Assembly: GCA_030435675.1 (NCBI GenBank)
Contig: CM059621.1
Location: 1,736,001 to 1,800,000 of the forward strand
From: Steinernema hermaphroditum
Lineage: Eukaryota > Nematoda > Chromadorea > Rhabditida > Steinernematidae
DNA: 64,000 bases
Direction: 5' to 3'
Shown here: one piece after another, positions 41,900-53,965 of the stretch
Layout of the letters: the number at the start of each line of letters is the position of its first letter
Numbering within the stretch: the stretch's first letter is position 1
Position numbers and translations under genes: made by a program
The notes under the pieces: generated by a model
The model's input: the letters and a program-made list of their open reading frames with translations, nothing else
Databases searched by the model: none
What the model was told of the DNA's origin: nothing

Positions 41900-42880
41900 T
41901 CACTTCGTAGTAACAATCAATTCAGTAGTTGTTTTTATGACCACAGCGTTATTCTTACCGCTAATTTTTTTTATCACACTCTGAAACATCCCTCTCGCAG
42001 CTTGACAGTAAGGTTTAAAGGTAACAATCGAAACAACCGAATAAATCAATCCGTGATTGTACAACAGGAAGAGGTTGATCATGAAGATCTCGCGACCGTG
42101 AAGAATGTTGGGAAAAAATAAACACAATAGCTGTATCAGAAATGGCAATTCACCGAAGAAAATGGGAACAACAGTAATGACTATTAAATAACGTAGAAAT
42201 CGCTTGTGTAGGTCGATGGTTTGCTTGCTGTACAGATGAGTCATTCTGCTGAGGTGCTGCCGAAGAAGAACAGAAAATACAGAAACCATCGCAGTCACGA
42301 TAACGACTATGATGGCTCCGCACACTCCCAGTGAACGTGGTGCGAATTCGTAAGGTCGAAAGCACAATAGGTTTCTCAGATCTTGCCTCTCTTCCTTCAG
42401 TTGGTATGTGCCCGCAGGCGATACTAGAAATATGTAGGCGACAGCAGTATATGTACTCAATATAACATGAAGCGCACCGCACAGAAAAACACATCGTTTC
42501 TTTCCAATCTTCTCAGCTGTCTCTGGATGGACTATCACAACATACCGATAGAAGAATGGATAGCTCAAGGCAAGAGCAAGGTTGGCCGCACTGATAACGG
42601 TAGCAGCAAAAATACAGTGAATCACAAGCTCGCTATCAACGAACTGAGCTACCAGCCCTTCGGCACGAAAGCATGGGGTCGGAAACAACGGATAATAATG
42701 AAGAATAGCCGCAAAAGTGAGCGCCAGTAAACTCCATCCCATAGCATTTAAGATGAACAACGGCAAAGAATCCATGTTGCTTGGTGAGAAACGGTAGACT
42801 ATGTAGATTGTCAACAGCTTCAAAGGAATGTGAATAAGTGTGCTGATATCAAGTAAGATGTTGTACATGTGAGCCAGCAT
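41900..42880 (-). CDS. srh/sri-like chemoreceptor, single exon
   Basis: A 326-residue receptor of the single-exon group. Motifs: HIPLKLLTIYIVYRFSPSNM, HYYPLFPTPCF, FYRYVVIVHPE, KQTIDLHKRFLRYLIVITVV, YNHGLIYSVVSIVTFKPY. The frame is open to 42994, but the Met at 42880 (MLAHMYNILL) matches the start of the paralogues at 1710 and 45020. It is the left-most gene of duplication copy 2; the first 14 bases of the window show the copy-1 start. It has a longer C-terminal tail than 784-1710. Confidence 0.88.
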   Translation of the reverse strand: MLAHMYNILLDISTLIHIPLKLLTIYIVYRFSPSNMDSLPLFILNAMGWSLLALTFAAILHYYPLFPTPCFRAEGLVAQFVDSELVIHCIFAATVISAANLALALSYPFFYRYVVIVHPETAEKIGKKRCVFLCGALHVILSTYTAVAYIFLVSPAGTYQLKEERQDLRNLLCFRPYEFAPRSLGVCGAIIVVIVTAMVSVFSVLLRQHLSRMTHLYSKQTIDLHKRFLRYLIVITVVPIFFGELPFLIQLLCLFFPNILHGREIFMINLFLLYNHGLIYSVVSIVTFKPYCQAARGMFQSVIKKISGKNNAVVIKTTTELIVTTK

Positions 42881-44093
42881 CCTGATATGTACACAATAAG
42901 AAAGATCGAGATCTTGGGAAGAGAAGCAAATATAAAAGTTGTATATGAACTTGGAATATGTGGTACCGCTGTAGTGTATAGGAGCACATGACATGTAGTT
43001 CTCACAAAGGAACGTTCAGTCGCACATCGAGTCCAAAATCGACACGCAGATAGGTATCAATTACTGAACATTACCCTTAAGCCGCTCGTTGGCTTATACG
43101 CACATCTAACTATGTAAACACCATTAGAAAGTCACATTCAATCGAGTATAGACAATTTTTGCATGGTAGGTGTAACTGAATGCCTGGCCGAAATGGTGTC
43201 TTGGTTTCCATTTTTACCGGTTTCTGGATTCGATACCCTTTACAGTTGTTCCTTTTAAACTTGTCTTTTTCACGTCTTGAGTTATCAAGGAACATTTTGT
43301 ATCTACGAATCTGCCAAAAACTTTCCCAATCCTTATGTTACGAACAGCTTGTCATAAACAGTTTTTGACCGTATTCCATGTGGAAAACGGTTTGAGACTC
43401 ACTGTTCTAATCTACCCGTTATACGTTCCACGCAACAGATGTTAGGATGCTCGCCAAAACAGAGATAAACGTCTTCAAACAATGAAGGTACGTAAATGAC
43501 TGCTGCCACGCGGTAAAATCCTCAGCGATACGACGAAAATAAATGGTGCGGATCTTGCTCCAAACACCGTGACGAAACACAAGCGTTACACAACAACGAA
43601 CGGCTTCACAAACGACGACGACGACAATGATAAGTTGATATGCGGACACTGGTCGCGCAAGATACAACGAACAACAACGGTGCTTATCTTTTCACTCTTT
43701 ATGAATTGTCCCTCTGGACTGCACCAAACTACAACAACGAATCTACAGTGATTCACATAAAAACACAACGATCCAATGATTGAACAACAAGTCCGAACGG
43801 CCTGGACTTCAGTCGTCGCTTCAGCTCGAACGCGAACCGCTTCGTCAGTGAACGCAGCGCCCGTGCTCCGCCGCAAATCTTCACGCTGCAGCCGACAGAA
43901 TGTTCTCATGAAGGAAGTGACTGTACATATGAAGGAAGTGACTGTCGATAACGATGAACCGCAGTCGACCGGTCGTTCCCCCAAGATATCAGAACTCTAT
44001 CAAAACATACACTTAACGCAGTTCACGGTTTAAGTGTTCTGTTGCTCAGCTTTCGGTGATACAATGTTCAGTTCTCAACAGTTGCTTTCCACT
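42881..44093. other. Intergenic; copy-2-specific replaced stretch
   Basis: The first 500 bp match copy 1 (15-510). From about 43382 to 43918 the sequence has no counterpart in copy 1, where an unrelated roughly 70-bp stretch lies instead. Similarity resumes at 'atgaaggaagtgactgt', which is tandemly repeated here. A minus-strand frame at 43586-43984 lies in the unmatched part and has no recognised domain. Confidence 0.45.
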
Positions 44094-45020
44094 TTATTTA
44101 CAAACAACAACAACATTTCTTGTACATTGAAACTTTTTCAGAATTGACCGCCACATACTTCGAACTGCTCGACTGTATGGCTTGAAGGTTGCGATAGAGA
44201 CCACTGAATACAGCGTGCCATGATTGAAAAGAACGATGGCACTAATAACATCAATCTCACGCGCGTATGCCATATCAGGAAAATAGAAGCTCAGCTCACA
44301 GAGAAGGAAGGGAAGTTCACCGAAAAATACTGGCACTATTGTTATAGCTATCAAATAGCGAAGAAACTTTTTGTTTAGAGCAATTGTTGGAAGGCTATGC
44401 TTGTGAATCATGTTTGAAAAGTGCCTCCTTAGAAGGATTGACAGCGTGACTACAATTGACGTTATTGAGATTATAGTCAAGGCACCGCATATCCCAGCGA
44501 TGTACTTCAGCCATCCACGTTCCTCAAAGCATATGATCCATGGATCTAATTCGGCGGGAACCATCAAATACATATAACAAAGTGCAGTGCCTAAGCTTGT
44601 GGTAGCATGATAGCCCACACACAGCGCGATGCACCATTTTGGCCGAATCCTCACGGCCAAGCCTGGGTAAACCAATACGATGTAGCGATAAATAAATGGA
44701 TAGCTTAGGGAAGCAGTGGCGTTCACTACACTAACGAGAGTAATGACAAAAAGTGCTTGAGGGACGAGGCTGTCGTGCGTGAAAATGGCAATAACACCAT
44801 CAGCTCGAAAGCAGCTTGCCGGGAAAAGTGGGTGGAAATGAACAATCGCAGCTAATACGCTAGACAGCAGATTCCATACCATAGCGTTTAAAATGAAATA
44901 TGGCAGAGCATCCATGTTTGCCGGAGAACGGCGACATACAATGTATATCGCAAGCACCTTGAATGGAATATGGATGAAAATGCTAATTTCAAGCGATGTA
45001 CTGTAAATGGAAGCTAACAT
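44094..45020 (-). CDS. srh/sri-like chemoreceptor, single exon (copy 2)
   Basis: The 308-residue duplicate of 784-1710, differing at four residues (His/Tyr in the first loop, Phe/Leu and Phe/Tyr around helices 3-4, Leu/Phe in PVFxGEL). It keeps all motifs and is intact. Three of the four changes swap aromatic or hydrophobic residues in or beside membrane spans. Confidence 0.88.
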   Translation of the reverse strand: MLASIYSTSLEISIFIHIPFKVLAIYIVCRRSPANMDALPYFILNAMVWNLLSSVLAAIVHFHPLFPASCFRADGVIAIFTHDSLVPQALFVITLVSVVNATASLSYPFIYRYIVLVYPGLAVRIRPKWCIALCVGYHATTSLGTALCYMYLMVPAELDPWIICFEERGWLKYIAGICGALTIISITSIVVTLSILLRRHFSNMIHKHSLPTIALNKKFLRYLIAITIVPVFFGELPFLLCELSFYFPDMAYAREIDVISAIVLFNHGTLYSVVSIATFKPYSRAVRSMWRSILKKFQCTRNVVVVCK

Positions 45021-45565
45021 TTAAGATTGAGTGTAGAAAAGAGCTGTTCTACGAGATATGGCATTGTCCAAGCACCTTTTGAAAACAAAGGAAAACAAAT
45101 ACTACAATTAGTCAGTTGCCGGGAAAAGTGAGTTTATGTAATTACGTCTCGTTCTCTGGTAACCGCAATAGTACTAGTATCAAAGAAGTATACATACAAG
45201 AACCAAACTTAGGAAAATAACACTGTAACTCGAAACTCGAAATCAACCGCTCGAAGGCACTGAATAGCAGGGAGCGATCGTTTCTGCAGGAACTATAGCT
45301 GATTCTGAAGGGAAGTTGACAGTTCGCACCCACTTTCTGTTGTTTGTCACGAAATGGGACACACACAATCTTCAGAATCTAGAGAACTGTTGAAGCGCTG
45401 TGGCCTTTCTGGGTGCCGGTGAAGTCGTGTGGAATGAAACGAGGTTTTCGGTGCATCAAGCCCCCAATTCCATTCAAATTAAAAAAAAAATTAGCAGATA
45501 AAATTGGCATCTCAAACAGTAGTACCTAAAAGTTAAGCTTTTTTATATCGGTTCTTGTATTTTGT

Positions 45566-46064
45566 GGGCTCTCACTCGTGTCGCGGTGGCGAGCGGTCGG
45601 TCCCTCCGGTCGCTCTCTGAGTGTCTAGTTGGCCAGATGGCAAACCCCGTGGCAGTTGTGACTGTTCCGGCTTCCAGAGGGAATTGGGACACCCGGAAGC
45701 CGTAGTCCCACCACCGCTGACAACAAGATGTCCGGCGCCAGGAATCCGACGCCCGACGATGCGTGAGATGTCATCCCGAAGGTCGCCGACGCTCTGAGGA
45801 CCAGCGAAGACGCAACTCCCGGACCACGGACCATCAGATGCAAGCTCAGAAGCGTCCGCTGTGCCGCAAACGATATTCCGCTGCCGCAGCTGAAGATTTG
45901 CCGATTCCCAGATGCCCCGTGAAGTGCGCCGTCTACGACCGGTTCGACATCTACGCCGCGCCAGGGATGAAGTCGTCTGCCAGACATCCTCTGTTTGTCT
46001 ATTTTCGGTGTCGCGCAAGGCATAATGCCTTTGATTCGCGAAATAAAGTCGTAAAGTCGTAAAG
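45566..46064 (+). mobile_element. Young RTE-linked short retroposon
   Basis: About 499 bp, flanked by a 13-bp duplication TCTTGTATTTTGT (45553-45565 and 46065-46077) and absent from copy 1 at about 2542. Its GC-rich start resembles the start of the RTE at 7924. It ends in AATAAAGTC followed by tandem GTAAAGTC units, matching the style of the RTE tail. No complete protein is encoded. It splits the conserved upstream block of the receptor at 46277 about 210 bp before the ATG, beyond the E-box. Confidence 0.8.
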
Positions 46065-46077
46065 TCTTGTATTTTGT

Positions 46078-46276
46078 TTTTCTATGACCTGATGGCTCAC
46101 CATTTACTTCACCTGGATCTAGACAAAAACACACGCATGAAGTAGATTAAATTATGCGATCAATAGGCATTATAGAAAGTTTTACAAATGTTTTTCACTT
46201 ATTGTTTTCGTAGCTATTGAGTTGGATTTCGTGCTACAGGCATCCTCTCGTTTTCACTAAAAACGTTGGTGGAGAA
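46078..46276 (+). promoter_or_regulatory. Upstream region of srh-like gene with E-box (copy 2)
   Basis: CACCTG at 46110-46115 lies 167 bp before the ATG. The block aligns with 2556-2746. The retroposon ending at 46064 separates it from the more distal conserved part at 45425-45552. Confidence 0.45.
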
Positions 46277-47503
46277 ATGGAAAGCTCTATCGTTGAAGTC
46301 TATGAAGGTCGTTTTGAATTTTACCGACGTTGTATTGCCGTCACCGCAGCCTTGAGCATCCCATTAACCGCATTGGTTATGTACTTGATACTGTGGAAAT
46401 CGCCAAAGCAAATGCGTATCTACAAGTTCCTACTGCTGAACATATCGGTAAGTACAAGCCCGAAGGTTAAAAATGGCTTGTTTAGGTTTGGGCATTTATA
46501 ACCGACATGCTGCTCGAAATCATTTCTCTTCCTCTACCCGTTCTCGAAGTCTTTGGTCTGTACTCGGTGGGATTGAGCAGATTTCTCCCGTCGCCTGTTG
46601 GCTTCGCTTCCGTGGTACACACAAAAGCACTGTCTCTGATCAGTTGTACTATTTAGGTCGCGACCATGTTTTGCATTTTTGAGTATCTCGTCGGTTTGAT
46701 GTTCGCCTTCTACCATCGGTACTATGTCCTGCAAGATGAAGTGAGCATATTAGGAAAAACAGTGAGCAGGGGATATTTTTATCTGGCGATAGTCTTCACT
46801 ACGATCGTTCCTCCTGGTACAGCTACGCTTGCGCTGGGCTTGTCATCCGTGCCATTCGCAGATTTCAAAGATCAGGCTCTTCGTGTATGCCAAAACTGTG
46901 ATCTATAACTGCAGCTTTGAATTCCTAGACTCATCCCGAACTTGCACCGTTTTTCCATCGCGTCCCCATTTTTGGGCTTAACCTCACAGCTATAATGGCA
47001 GTTTGTGCTGTCACCTGCTTCTGGGTGGTTCTTTGGACGTCTTTTGTAATTTGGTGCGTAGTTGGAATTTTGACGCAGTTCCGGATGCAGAAAACAAGCA
47101 TGTCTAACTTTAATTATCAGTTGCATGTTCAGCTAATCAAGGCTTTAGCCGTTCAGGTGCGATAGTATTCCAAAAGCTCAATTTGTCATTATTGTAATGC
47201 TCTAGACTCTAGTGCCATTGCTCCTCTACGCAGTTCCACTGTTTACCCTTGCAATCTGTTTTATATTTAAACTTAGCATACTTAATGGTATGTCACACCA
47301 TCCGCCCGTTGCTATGACCTAAACGTTTAGATGCCTTCAAGATAACCGAATTGGCGCTGAGTCTCCATTCTATTGTTAACTCGCTTGCTGTGATTTTGCT
47401 GATTGCTCCATACCGTAAGGCCCTTTTATATATGGTGCAAAAGGCTCAGAAGTCACAGGCAGCAACGATTTCCGTAACTCCCACATGGACACGAAATGAA
47501 TGA
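46277..47503 (+). CDS. srh-like chemoreceptor, six exons (copy 2, first of pair)
   Basis: Exons 46277-46447, 46486-46614, 46657-46884, 46929-47156, 47206-47287 and 47331-47503; 336 residues, same structure as 2747-3973. Differences from copy 1 include Gln/Glu and Asp/Gly near the N-terminus (IVEVYEGRF), Leu/Met after EYLVGL and Tyr/Ser in LSSVPFADF. All splice sites are kept. A frame extends upstream to 46217, but the Met at 46277 is conserved in all four copies. Confidence 0.85.
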
Positions 47504-47559
47504 TTGCTTTCACTTATATTAAGTCTGATTATGGGAATTTGTCTTGTGTCTCTTTGTGT

Positions 47560-47755
47560 ACCAGCGAGCAGGTCGCGCAATCGCTCTACCGTTCCCCATG
47601 TGTGCCACTTCCGGAATGATCTCTTCGTTTCTGCTGGCGCCGATGATCAGAAGAAGATCGATGACTACGGTGTGATAGTGTGTCTCCTGTGTTTATTTGA
47701 CGCCCGGCGTAATGCTATAGAGTCATGAAGATAAATGCTAAGGCGGAATATCATA
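47560..47755 (+). repeat. Old SINE-like retroposon relic (copy 2)
   Basis: Duplicate of 4020-4225 with a few substitutions. Confidence 0.6.
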
Positions 47756-47901
47756 CCAGCTAAATAGAAGACACCGAAACCTGTTACATCGAGACTTTCG
47801 AGAACATTCACGTCATTGCGGCTCATTAGTGATGCTGACAGCGCTAACAACTGTTGATTGCTTGAAGCAGAACATCGAACATTCTCGACGCAATCTCCTA
47901 A

Positions 47902-48218
47902 AACGAAGTGTTCAGTGCATCAAGCCCACAATTCCATTCAAATTCCACAAAATTAAAAAACCAAATGAAATCGGTATCTCAAACAATCGTGCCTAAAAGC
48001 TAAGTTTTTTATATTGGCCTTTCTTTTTTGTTTTTCTATGACCTGATACTTCACCTGGATCTGGACATAAACACACGCGTGAAGTAGATTAAGTTATGCG
48101 ATCAATAGGCAGTATAGAATGTTTTGTTAATGTTATTCACTTATTAGTTTCATAGCTATTGAGTTGGATTTCGTGCTACAGGCATCCTCTCATTTTCACT
48201 AAAAACGCGGGCTGAGAA
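47902..48218 (+). promoter_or_regulatory. Conserved upstream block of srh-like gene, with E-box (copy 2)
   Basis: CACCTG at 48052-48057, 167 bp before the ATG at 48219. The block aligns with 4372-4688. Confidence 0.5.
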
Positions 48219-49440
48219 ATGGAAAGCTCTATCGTTGAAATTTATGAAGGTCGTTTTGAATTCTACCGATGTTGTATGGCCGTCACCGCAGCCTTGAGCA
48301 TCCCGTTGACCGCATTAGTTGTGTACTTGATACTGTGGAAATCGCCAAAGCAAATGCGTACCTACAAGTTCCTGCTGCTGAACATATCGGTAAGTACAAG
48401 CCCGAAGGTTAAAAATGGCTTGTTTAGGTTTGGGCATTTATAACCGACATGCTGCTCGAAATCATTTCTCTTCCTCTTCCCGTTCTCGAAGTCTTTGGTC
48501 TGTACTCGGTGGGATTGAGCAGATCTCTCCCGTCGCCTGTTGGCTTCGCTTCCGTGGTACACAGAAAAACACTGTCTCTGATCAGTTGTAATATTTAGGT
48601 CGCGACCATGTTTTGCATTTTTGAGTATCTCGTCGGTTTGATGTTCGCCTTCTACCATCGATACTACGTTCTGCAGGATGAAGTGAGCATATTAGGAAAA
48701 ACAGTCAGCAGGGGATATTTGTATCTGGCGATGGTCTTCACTGCAGTTATTCCACCTGGCACAGCGACGCTTGCGCTGGGCTTCTCATACATACCATTCG
48801 ATGATTTCAAAAATCAGGCACTTCGTGTAAGTCAAAAGTGTGGATCTAACTACAACTGCGAATTCCTAGACTCACCCAGAACTTGCGCCGTTTTTCTATC
48901 GCGTCCCCATTTTTGGATTCAACCTCACTACTCTAATAATAGTGTGTGCTGTTATCTGCTTCTGGGTGGTACTTTGGACGTGTTTTGTATTCTGGTGCGT
49001 AGTTGGAATTATCAAGCAGTTCCGGATACACAAGACAACGATGTCTAACTTTAATTATCAGTTACATGTTCAGTTCATGAAAGCTTTAGCCGTTCAGGTG
49101 TGCTAGTATTGCCCTGAATGTGTCATTCTTATGATATTCTAGACAGTAGCGCCATTGCTTCTTTACGCAGTTCCACTCTTCACCCTTTCAGTGTGTCTTA
49201 TATTTAAGTTCGACATAGTTAACGGTATTTCACAGCACCCTTTCGTTGTCATGGCCTAAACGTTTAGATGCCTTCAAGGTGACGGAATTGGCGCTGAGTC
49301 TCCATTCCACTGTTAACTCAGTCGTTGTTATTCTGCTGATTGCTCCATACCGTAAAGCTCTCTTAAATATGGTGCAAATAATACGGAAATCACAGACAGC
49401 AACGGTTTCCGTGACTCCCACATGGACACGAAATGAATGA
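48219..49440 (+). CDS. srh-like chemoreceptor, six exons (copy 2, intact second of pair)
   Basis: Exons 48219-48389, 48428-48556, 48599-48826, 48870-49097, 49143-49224 and 49268-49440; 336 residues. It is the uninterrupted partner of the pseudogene at 4689-7192 and shows the original hAT target ATACATAC at 48787-48794. Motifs: KSPKQMRTYKFLLLNIS, FYHRYYVL, WVVLWTCFVFWC, QFRIHKTTMSNFNYQLHVQ, APYRKALLNMV. Since copy 1 is broken, this is the only working version of this gene in the window. Confidence 0.87.
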
Positions 49441-49464
49441 TTATTTTCACTTATAAATATCTAT

Positions 49465-49730
49465 TTATGTGATTTTGTGGTTCTTTGTGTCCCCGCGATC
49501 AGGTCTTGTAATCGCTCTGTCGTTCCCCATCGACGCCACGTCCGGAATCATCTCTTTGTCTCTCTGATGCCCGTAACCACTAGTGGATTCGTTGCGTTCG
49601 ATTCTGATGCCGTGCCTGGTGCCGATTATCAGAAGAAGATCGACGACTACGGTGTGCTGATGTGCCTCTTGTGTTTATTTTATGTCCTGCTTGGCGTAAT
49701 GCCGTAGACTCATACAGATAAATGGTAAAA
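49465..49730 (+). repeat. Old SINE-like retroposon relic (copy 2)
   Basis: Duplicate of 10895-11160. It follows directly on the empty TA site (49453-49454) of the mariner-type element that sits in copy 1. The rest of the gap to 49911 holds the empty CGCCG site of the BEL insertion at about 49851-49855. Confidence 0.6.
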
Positions 49731-49911
49731 CGGTATACAACTCCAGCAAAATAGAAGACGCGAAGACTTTGGAGCTTTTTCACGTCATTAGGGGTCATTT
49801 GTGATGCTCACAACGCTAACAACTGTTGATTGCTTGAAGCAGAACAGTTCTCGCCGCAATCTCCTAAAAAAGGTCATTATATTAACTATTAACTCCTTAA
49901 ATGTTTGCAAA

Positions 49912-50940
49912 CTACCGTGAAATCACGAGATACGATAGAACTGGTAAGAGTAGGCTATTCAGGAGACTGCCGAAAGCCAATATCGCGTTTCTATAATCAT
50001 TCGCCGGGAACTGTAAGTAATTGTAGACAATTACGACGGACACATCGCCAGTGAAGTGAATGAGTGCGTAAACGAGGACGCTCTTCTCCTTTTCCAAGTT
50101 CTTGATCTTTCCCATTTTCAGCTGCATTCTAATCAAATGGATCGCGATGATGACATAACATAAAAAGCTAGCCAATGCCGCTGTCAGAGTTATTATGGCC
50201 CCGGTTCTCAATAATGCATAAGAATAGGGTTTAGTGAGGTCAAAACTGGAGACGAACATATCGAGTGTAACGATGAGATCGCAGTAAGGAGTATGAAGAG
50301 CAGCAAAATAGAGTGATCCATACAGAAAACTCGCAATGATCGTAACCTGAAACGTAATTATTAAACAAGAAATTGGGTAATTATGTGCACCCTGCTGACT
50401 ATTAGCGGTAATTCCAGATCACACATGACTTTCACCCTGTTTAGAGCTAGCGCAAGGCTCAGCAATTGCTCAGCACATCCGCCCAATCGCGTCAGTTTTG
50501 TCGCGTTTTGCCTCAAGCTCCACAGCTGCACGCCGGCTAGACAGTCGAGTCCAATGAAAAATGATGTTGGCCACATCAGCAGCTGGGCGATGCCTATCAT
50601 TGCCATGATACGATAACATTCCAGTTTGCTGTAGGTTGGACGTGTAAGGACAATCTCAACTCCTCTGTAGACTTATGTTATAGGCGGCACGCTTACGTAA
50701 ACAAGGCGAAGGTACAATGGGCCGCAGATCATTCCTGCCAACAGTTGGCATAGACCATTGATTAGATGAGCCTGATCCATGAGACGTTACAGTATTGCTG
50801 CAATTATTATTAACGTTAAACTTCGTTTTAACTTACAATAAAAGGGAGTTCGATAATCAACGCAACAGTCAGTTCTCGCAATCCCTTTTGTTCAATATTC
50901 CACCCAACAATGCTAATACATGTGCGGTATAGAAGACTTC
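49912..50940 (-). CDS. srt-like chemoreceptor (copy 2)
   Basis: Exons from the right: 50837-50940 (tentative), 50697-50771, 50391-50654 and 49912-50346. It has the same motifs as 22817-23845 (GPLYLRLVY, KLECYRIM, ALNRVKVMCDL, LHTPYCD). The sequence at the acceptor of the tentative first exon differs from copy 1 (CTTCTCAG against CTTTTCACAG, with nearby changes). Either that exon has changed or it is not real. The N-terminus is undetermined. Confidence 0.62.
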
Positions 50941-51947
50941 CTCTGAGAAGGGAGCAGTGTTCCCTACGGCCTCATTTACTGGTGAGACCGCCCCACTTCC
51001 CATTTATGACCTGTCGAACAGGTTCTGTCAACATGGACCGCCCGATTTCCCCTGTGGGTCCTGATAAGCCATCAATGGTTCTGTTAATCTGGCATACGGG
51101 TAATTGAAAATGGCAAAGTCTGGAGCAATATCCTAAAAACAAACGCAGCTACCTTCTCACTGCATTAATCCCAAGGAGGGTTACCAGTTTCAGAGTGTAT
51201 GCCTCACTCAATACACAATGATTCTGCGGTACGCTCTGCAGTAGGGTAAGGTTAATATGCGGCATAGTGACCGCTATACAGTAACCCTTGACGGGAGACG
51301 CAACTCTCAGTAGCATATCATAAGTTTGCATGTATCAAAACAGCGCTAGACAACAGTATCACTTTATCGACGTTCACAATAGGTAAAAGCTGACAGCCAA
51401 AACTGTATATACGATATGTGCGAATTCAATTTAGCGTGGCAACGCAATAGCCTGTTCTCACAACAGCGAATAAAACGGAGAACACATGTGCCCATTAGTT
51501 TTTGTAGCTTCCGAAAAGTAATTGGAAAACCAGTAATTGAAATATGTTTGGATATCACAAATGCTTCTTTTAGATTTTCCCTGCGCACTTATAAACGCGG
51601 AAGAGCGTCAATAAAGCCAGCTGTTTCGCACGAATTGTGTTCGATTTAGGCGCACATCGCTGGGGCCTGTTTGTCCATTCGAACCGCGCCCATTTTCAGA
51701 GCTACGAAATCGGTGGAACATATCTAACTATTACAGTGAACTTGCCTTGGTTTGGATATAGCGATATTTTCAGTGGTTGAACACAAATTAAAAAACCTAG
51801 GAGGAAGTCCGGCTTGCCGACATTTGATATTCTGGACAGCATGGCAAATGTTATATAAGCACAATAAGTTTACGTCAGTGCAGCTGAAAATTGAGAAAGA
51901 AATCAGTAGGTTTGAATGCAATAGCCACGAAGAATAGTACTTTTCAG
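50941..51947. other. Intergenic; no supported gene
   Basis: Counterpart of 23846-24876 with small indels; same unassigned short frames. Confidence 0.4.
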
Positions 51948-52372
51948 AATTGAGTTCACCATACACGTCGCACAAATCAGCAACCTCACAGACTACTATG
52001 GTTTGAGAGGAGAATGTACTGACTTTGGAGAAGTTATCGCCCCCATTCACTTGACGTCCCTAACAGCATCCAGACATTTGTGCCCACGACGTTGGTCCTG
52101 CAACGGGAACATTTCTGAGGACCCGTCAGTTCATGAAAATTGTGTTGTTCAATGCCCGCATCACTCGTCTATCCTCATCCTGTTCGGTAATGTGTGTTAT
52201 GTGACCCGATCTTCATGGTCCCGTGATCTCTAGCATTGCTGTCAATCACCTTTCGGGCCGTCGCTCATCGAGACCATCCTCTCTGCTTCCAATCGTCTCA
52301 TCAAGATGACCGTCGGAGTTCTTCTTGTTTTCGTACTTGTGGCACGTATGTCTCCGTTGTTGGTGAACTCTC
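51948..52372 (+). pseudogene. Relic of a BEL-type envelope C-terminus (copy 2)
   Basis: Duplicate of 24877-25264. It has 30 extra bases in frame near 52070-52100 (RHLCPRRWSC), suggesting copy 1 lost them. The C-terminal hydrophobic stretch is frameshifted by an inserted base near 52343. The two copies have decayed separately, as expected for a pseudogene. Confidence 0.5.
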
Positions 52373-52766
52373 CTTAGAAATCGAACAAGCGGTGTGTTCC
52401 ACAGAATATACTCAACTTGAGGAACAAGCCCATGAGAAAAAAAGCCTACAGGAAACATTCACGGTATCTCGTTGACTTCAGTTATTGATGGGAAAACTCT
52501 GTTTTCATTTTTTTGGTCAGCGTACCATGATTATTTGATTCATTTTTCGGCCTCAAATCCTGATGTAAGGGAAACATAGTATAGGTATAGTATTCCCACC
52601 AGTAATTGAAAATGGTTGTGAATTGTGAGAAAACTCTTTTTATCTTTTACACAATTTCTGTGTATTGTTAAGCGGAAACGCCTGTAACAAAAACATAGCC
52701 TACTTCACACGAATTTTTCCCACAACATAGGGAGATTCTATGGTTCATATCGGCGCCCGGACAAAA

Positions 52767-53010
52767 CCGCCAAAAAAAACCGCCAAAGGCAAAACCGCCA
52801 AGGACAAAACCGCCAAACGGACAAAACCGCCAAACGGACAAAACCGCCAAATCAAAAACCGCCAAACGGACAAAACCACCAAACGGACAAAACCGCCAAA
52901 TCAAAAACCGCCAAACGGACAAAACCACCAAACGGACAAAACCGCCAAATCAAAAACCGCCAAACGGACAAAACCACCAAATCATTAACCGCCAAACGGA
53001 CAAAACGGCC
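52767..53010 (+). repeat. Minisatellite in foldback element arm (copy 2)
   Basis: Same units as 25660-25990 but fewer of them. Confidence 0.9.
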
Positions 53011-53049
53011 AGAATGAAAACTGTCACAGTCGCGTCAAAGTCCTATATA

Positions 53050-53965
53050 TTGGGTTGGTCCATTGAAAATGTCGGATGGTGTAAACATCCTTTAAATTTG
53101 CAATATTTGCTTCCATGACCAAATCGATGGGTACGTTCTTGAGCACAGTTAATTCTCTCTACATAATATGATTGGCGACTTGCTCAGTACATTCCTGGTG
53201 GTGTTCCAGGCCTATTCTGTCGTGATGACCATTTTCTGGCACCTCGAGATGGCGAAATGCGAAGTGATGTACGGGCTTTTTACGTCATTAATTGTGTGAT
53301 GGACGGTGGCTGCCTTCAACCACGTACATCCTTAGGTATTGCCTACCGAACGCACCTATTGTTATCTTGGTTATGTATCATAACCTGAGCTAATTTCACA
53401 AAGATGGCTTTTTCAAATGACCATGTTCTCTTAACTCCAACATTTCTAATTGGTTAAGTTACATAGCAGACAATGGGGATATGTTGCAGGTAGCTATCAC
53501 TCACAGCTACCAAGCCCATATACTGATTCCACGAGATCTTTTCAACTTTCAGGAAACAGATGCCAAATGTCGAAAAAATGACCCTTGGATCCACAAAAAG
53601 TACGGCTACCCGAGACCTCACATTTTAAAGTTGACCTCCACAATGGCTCTCCACCTTGAGCTGAGAGATTCGCTGTTTGCGGTTCTTATAGTACTCTCTT
53701 CGCTCTATCTTACTGTCATCTGTTCTCCTTTAAAAATGACGATACCAGAGGGAACCACTCCAAATAAAAGAAAGAGGTCGAAAATTGTACCAAAACATTT
53801 TTCGACCTCAAACCTCTTGTGTTCTATGAACAAGGGGTCTGGGTTTTGCCTGAGAAGTGAGCCGCAGTTGCTCAGTCAAACAGTCAACACCGAGAATAAT
53901 AGGCATGGATATATATTAAGAAACTGCCACTTAAATCATCCGACATTTTCAATGGACCAACCCAA
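53050..53965. mobile_element. Mariner-type element, 916 bp, non-autonomous
   Basis: Inverted repeats of about 29 bp begin TTGGGTTGGTCCATTGAAAA at both ends, with a TA duplication at 53048-53049 and 53966-53967. Copy 1 has the empty TA at 26022-26023. The length is identical to the element at 7208 without its RTE, and internal blocks such as 'gcacctcgagatggcgaaat' are shared. It keeps a transposase C-terminal remnant with a stop (FFDLKPLVFYEQG) but no catalytic domain. Confidence 0.88.

Noticed and set aside
42881..42994. N-terminal extension of the receptor at 41900-42880
   Set aside because: Paralogues start at the position equivalent to the Met at 42880; the extension is simply an open stretch upstream.
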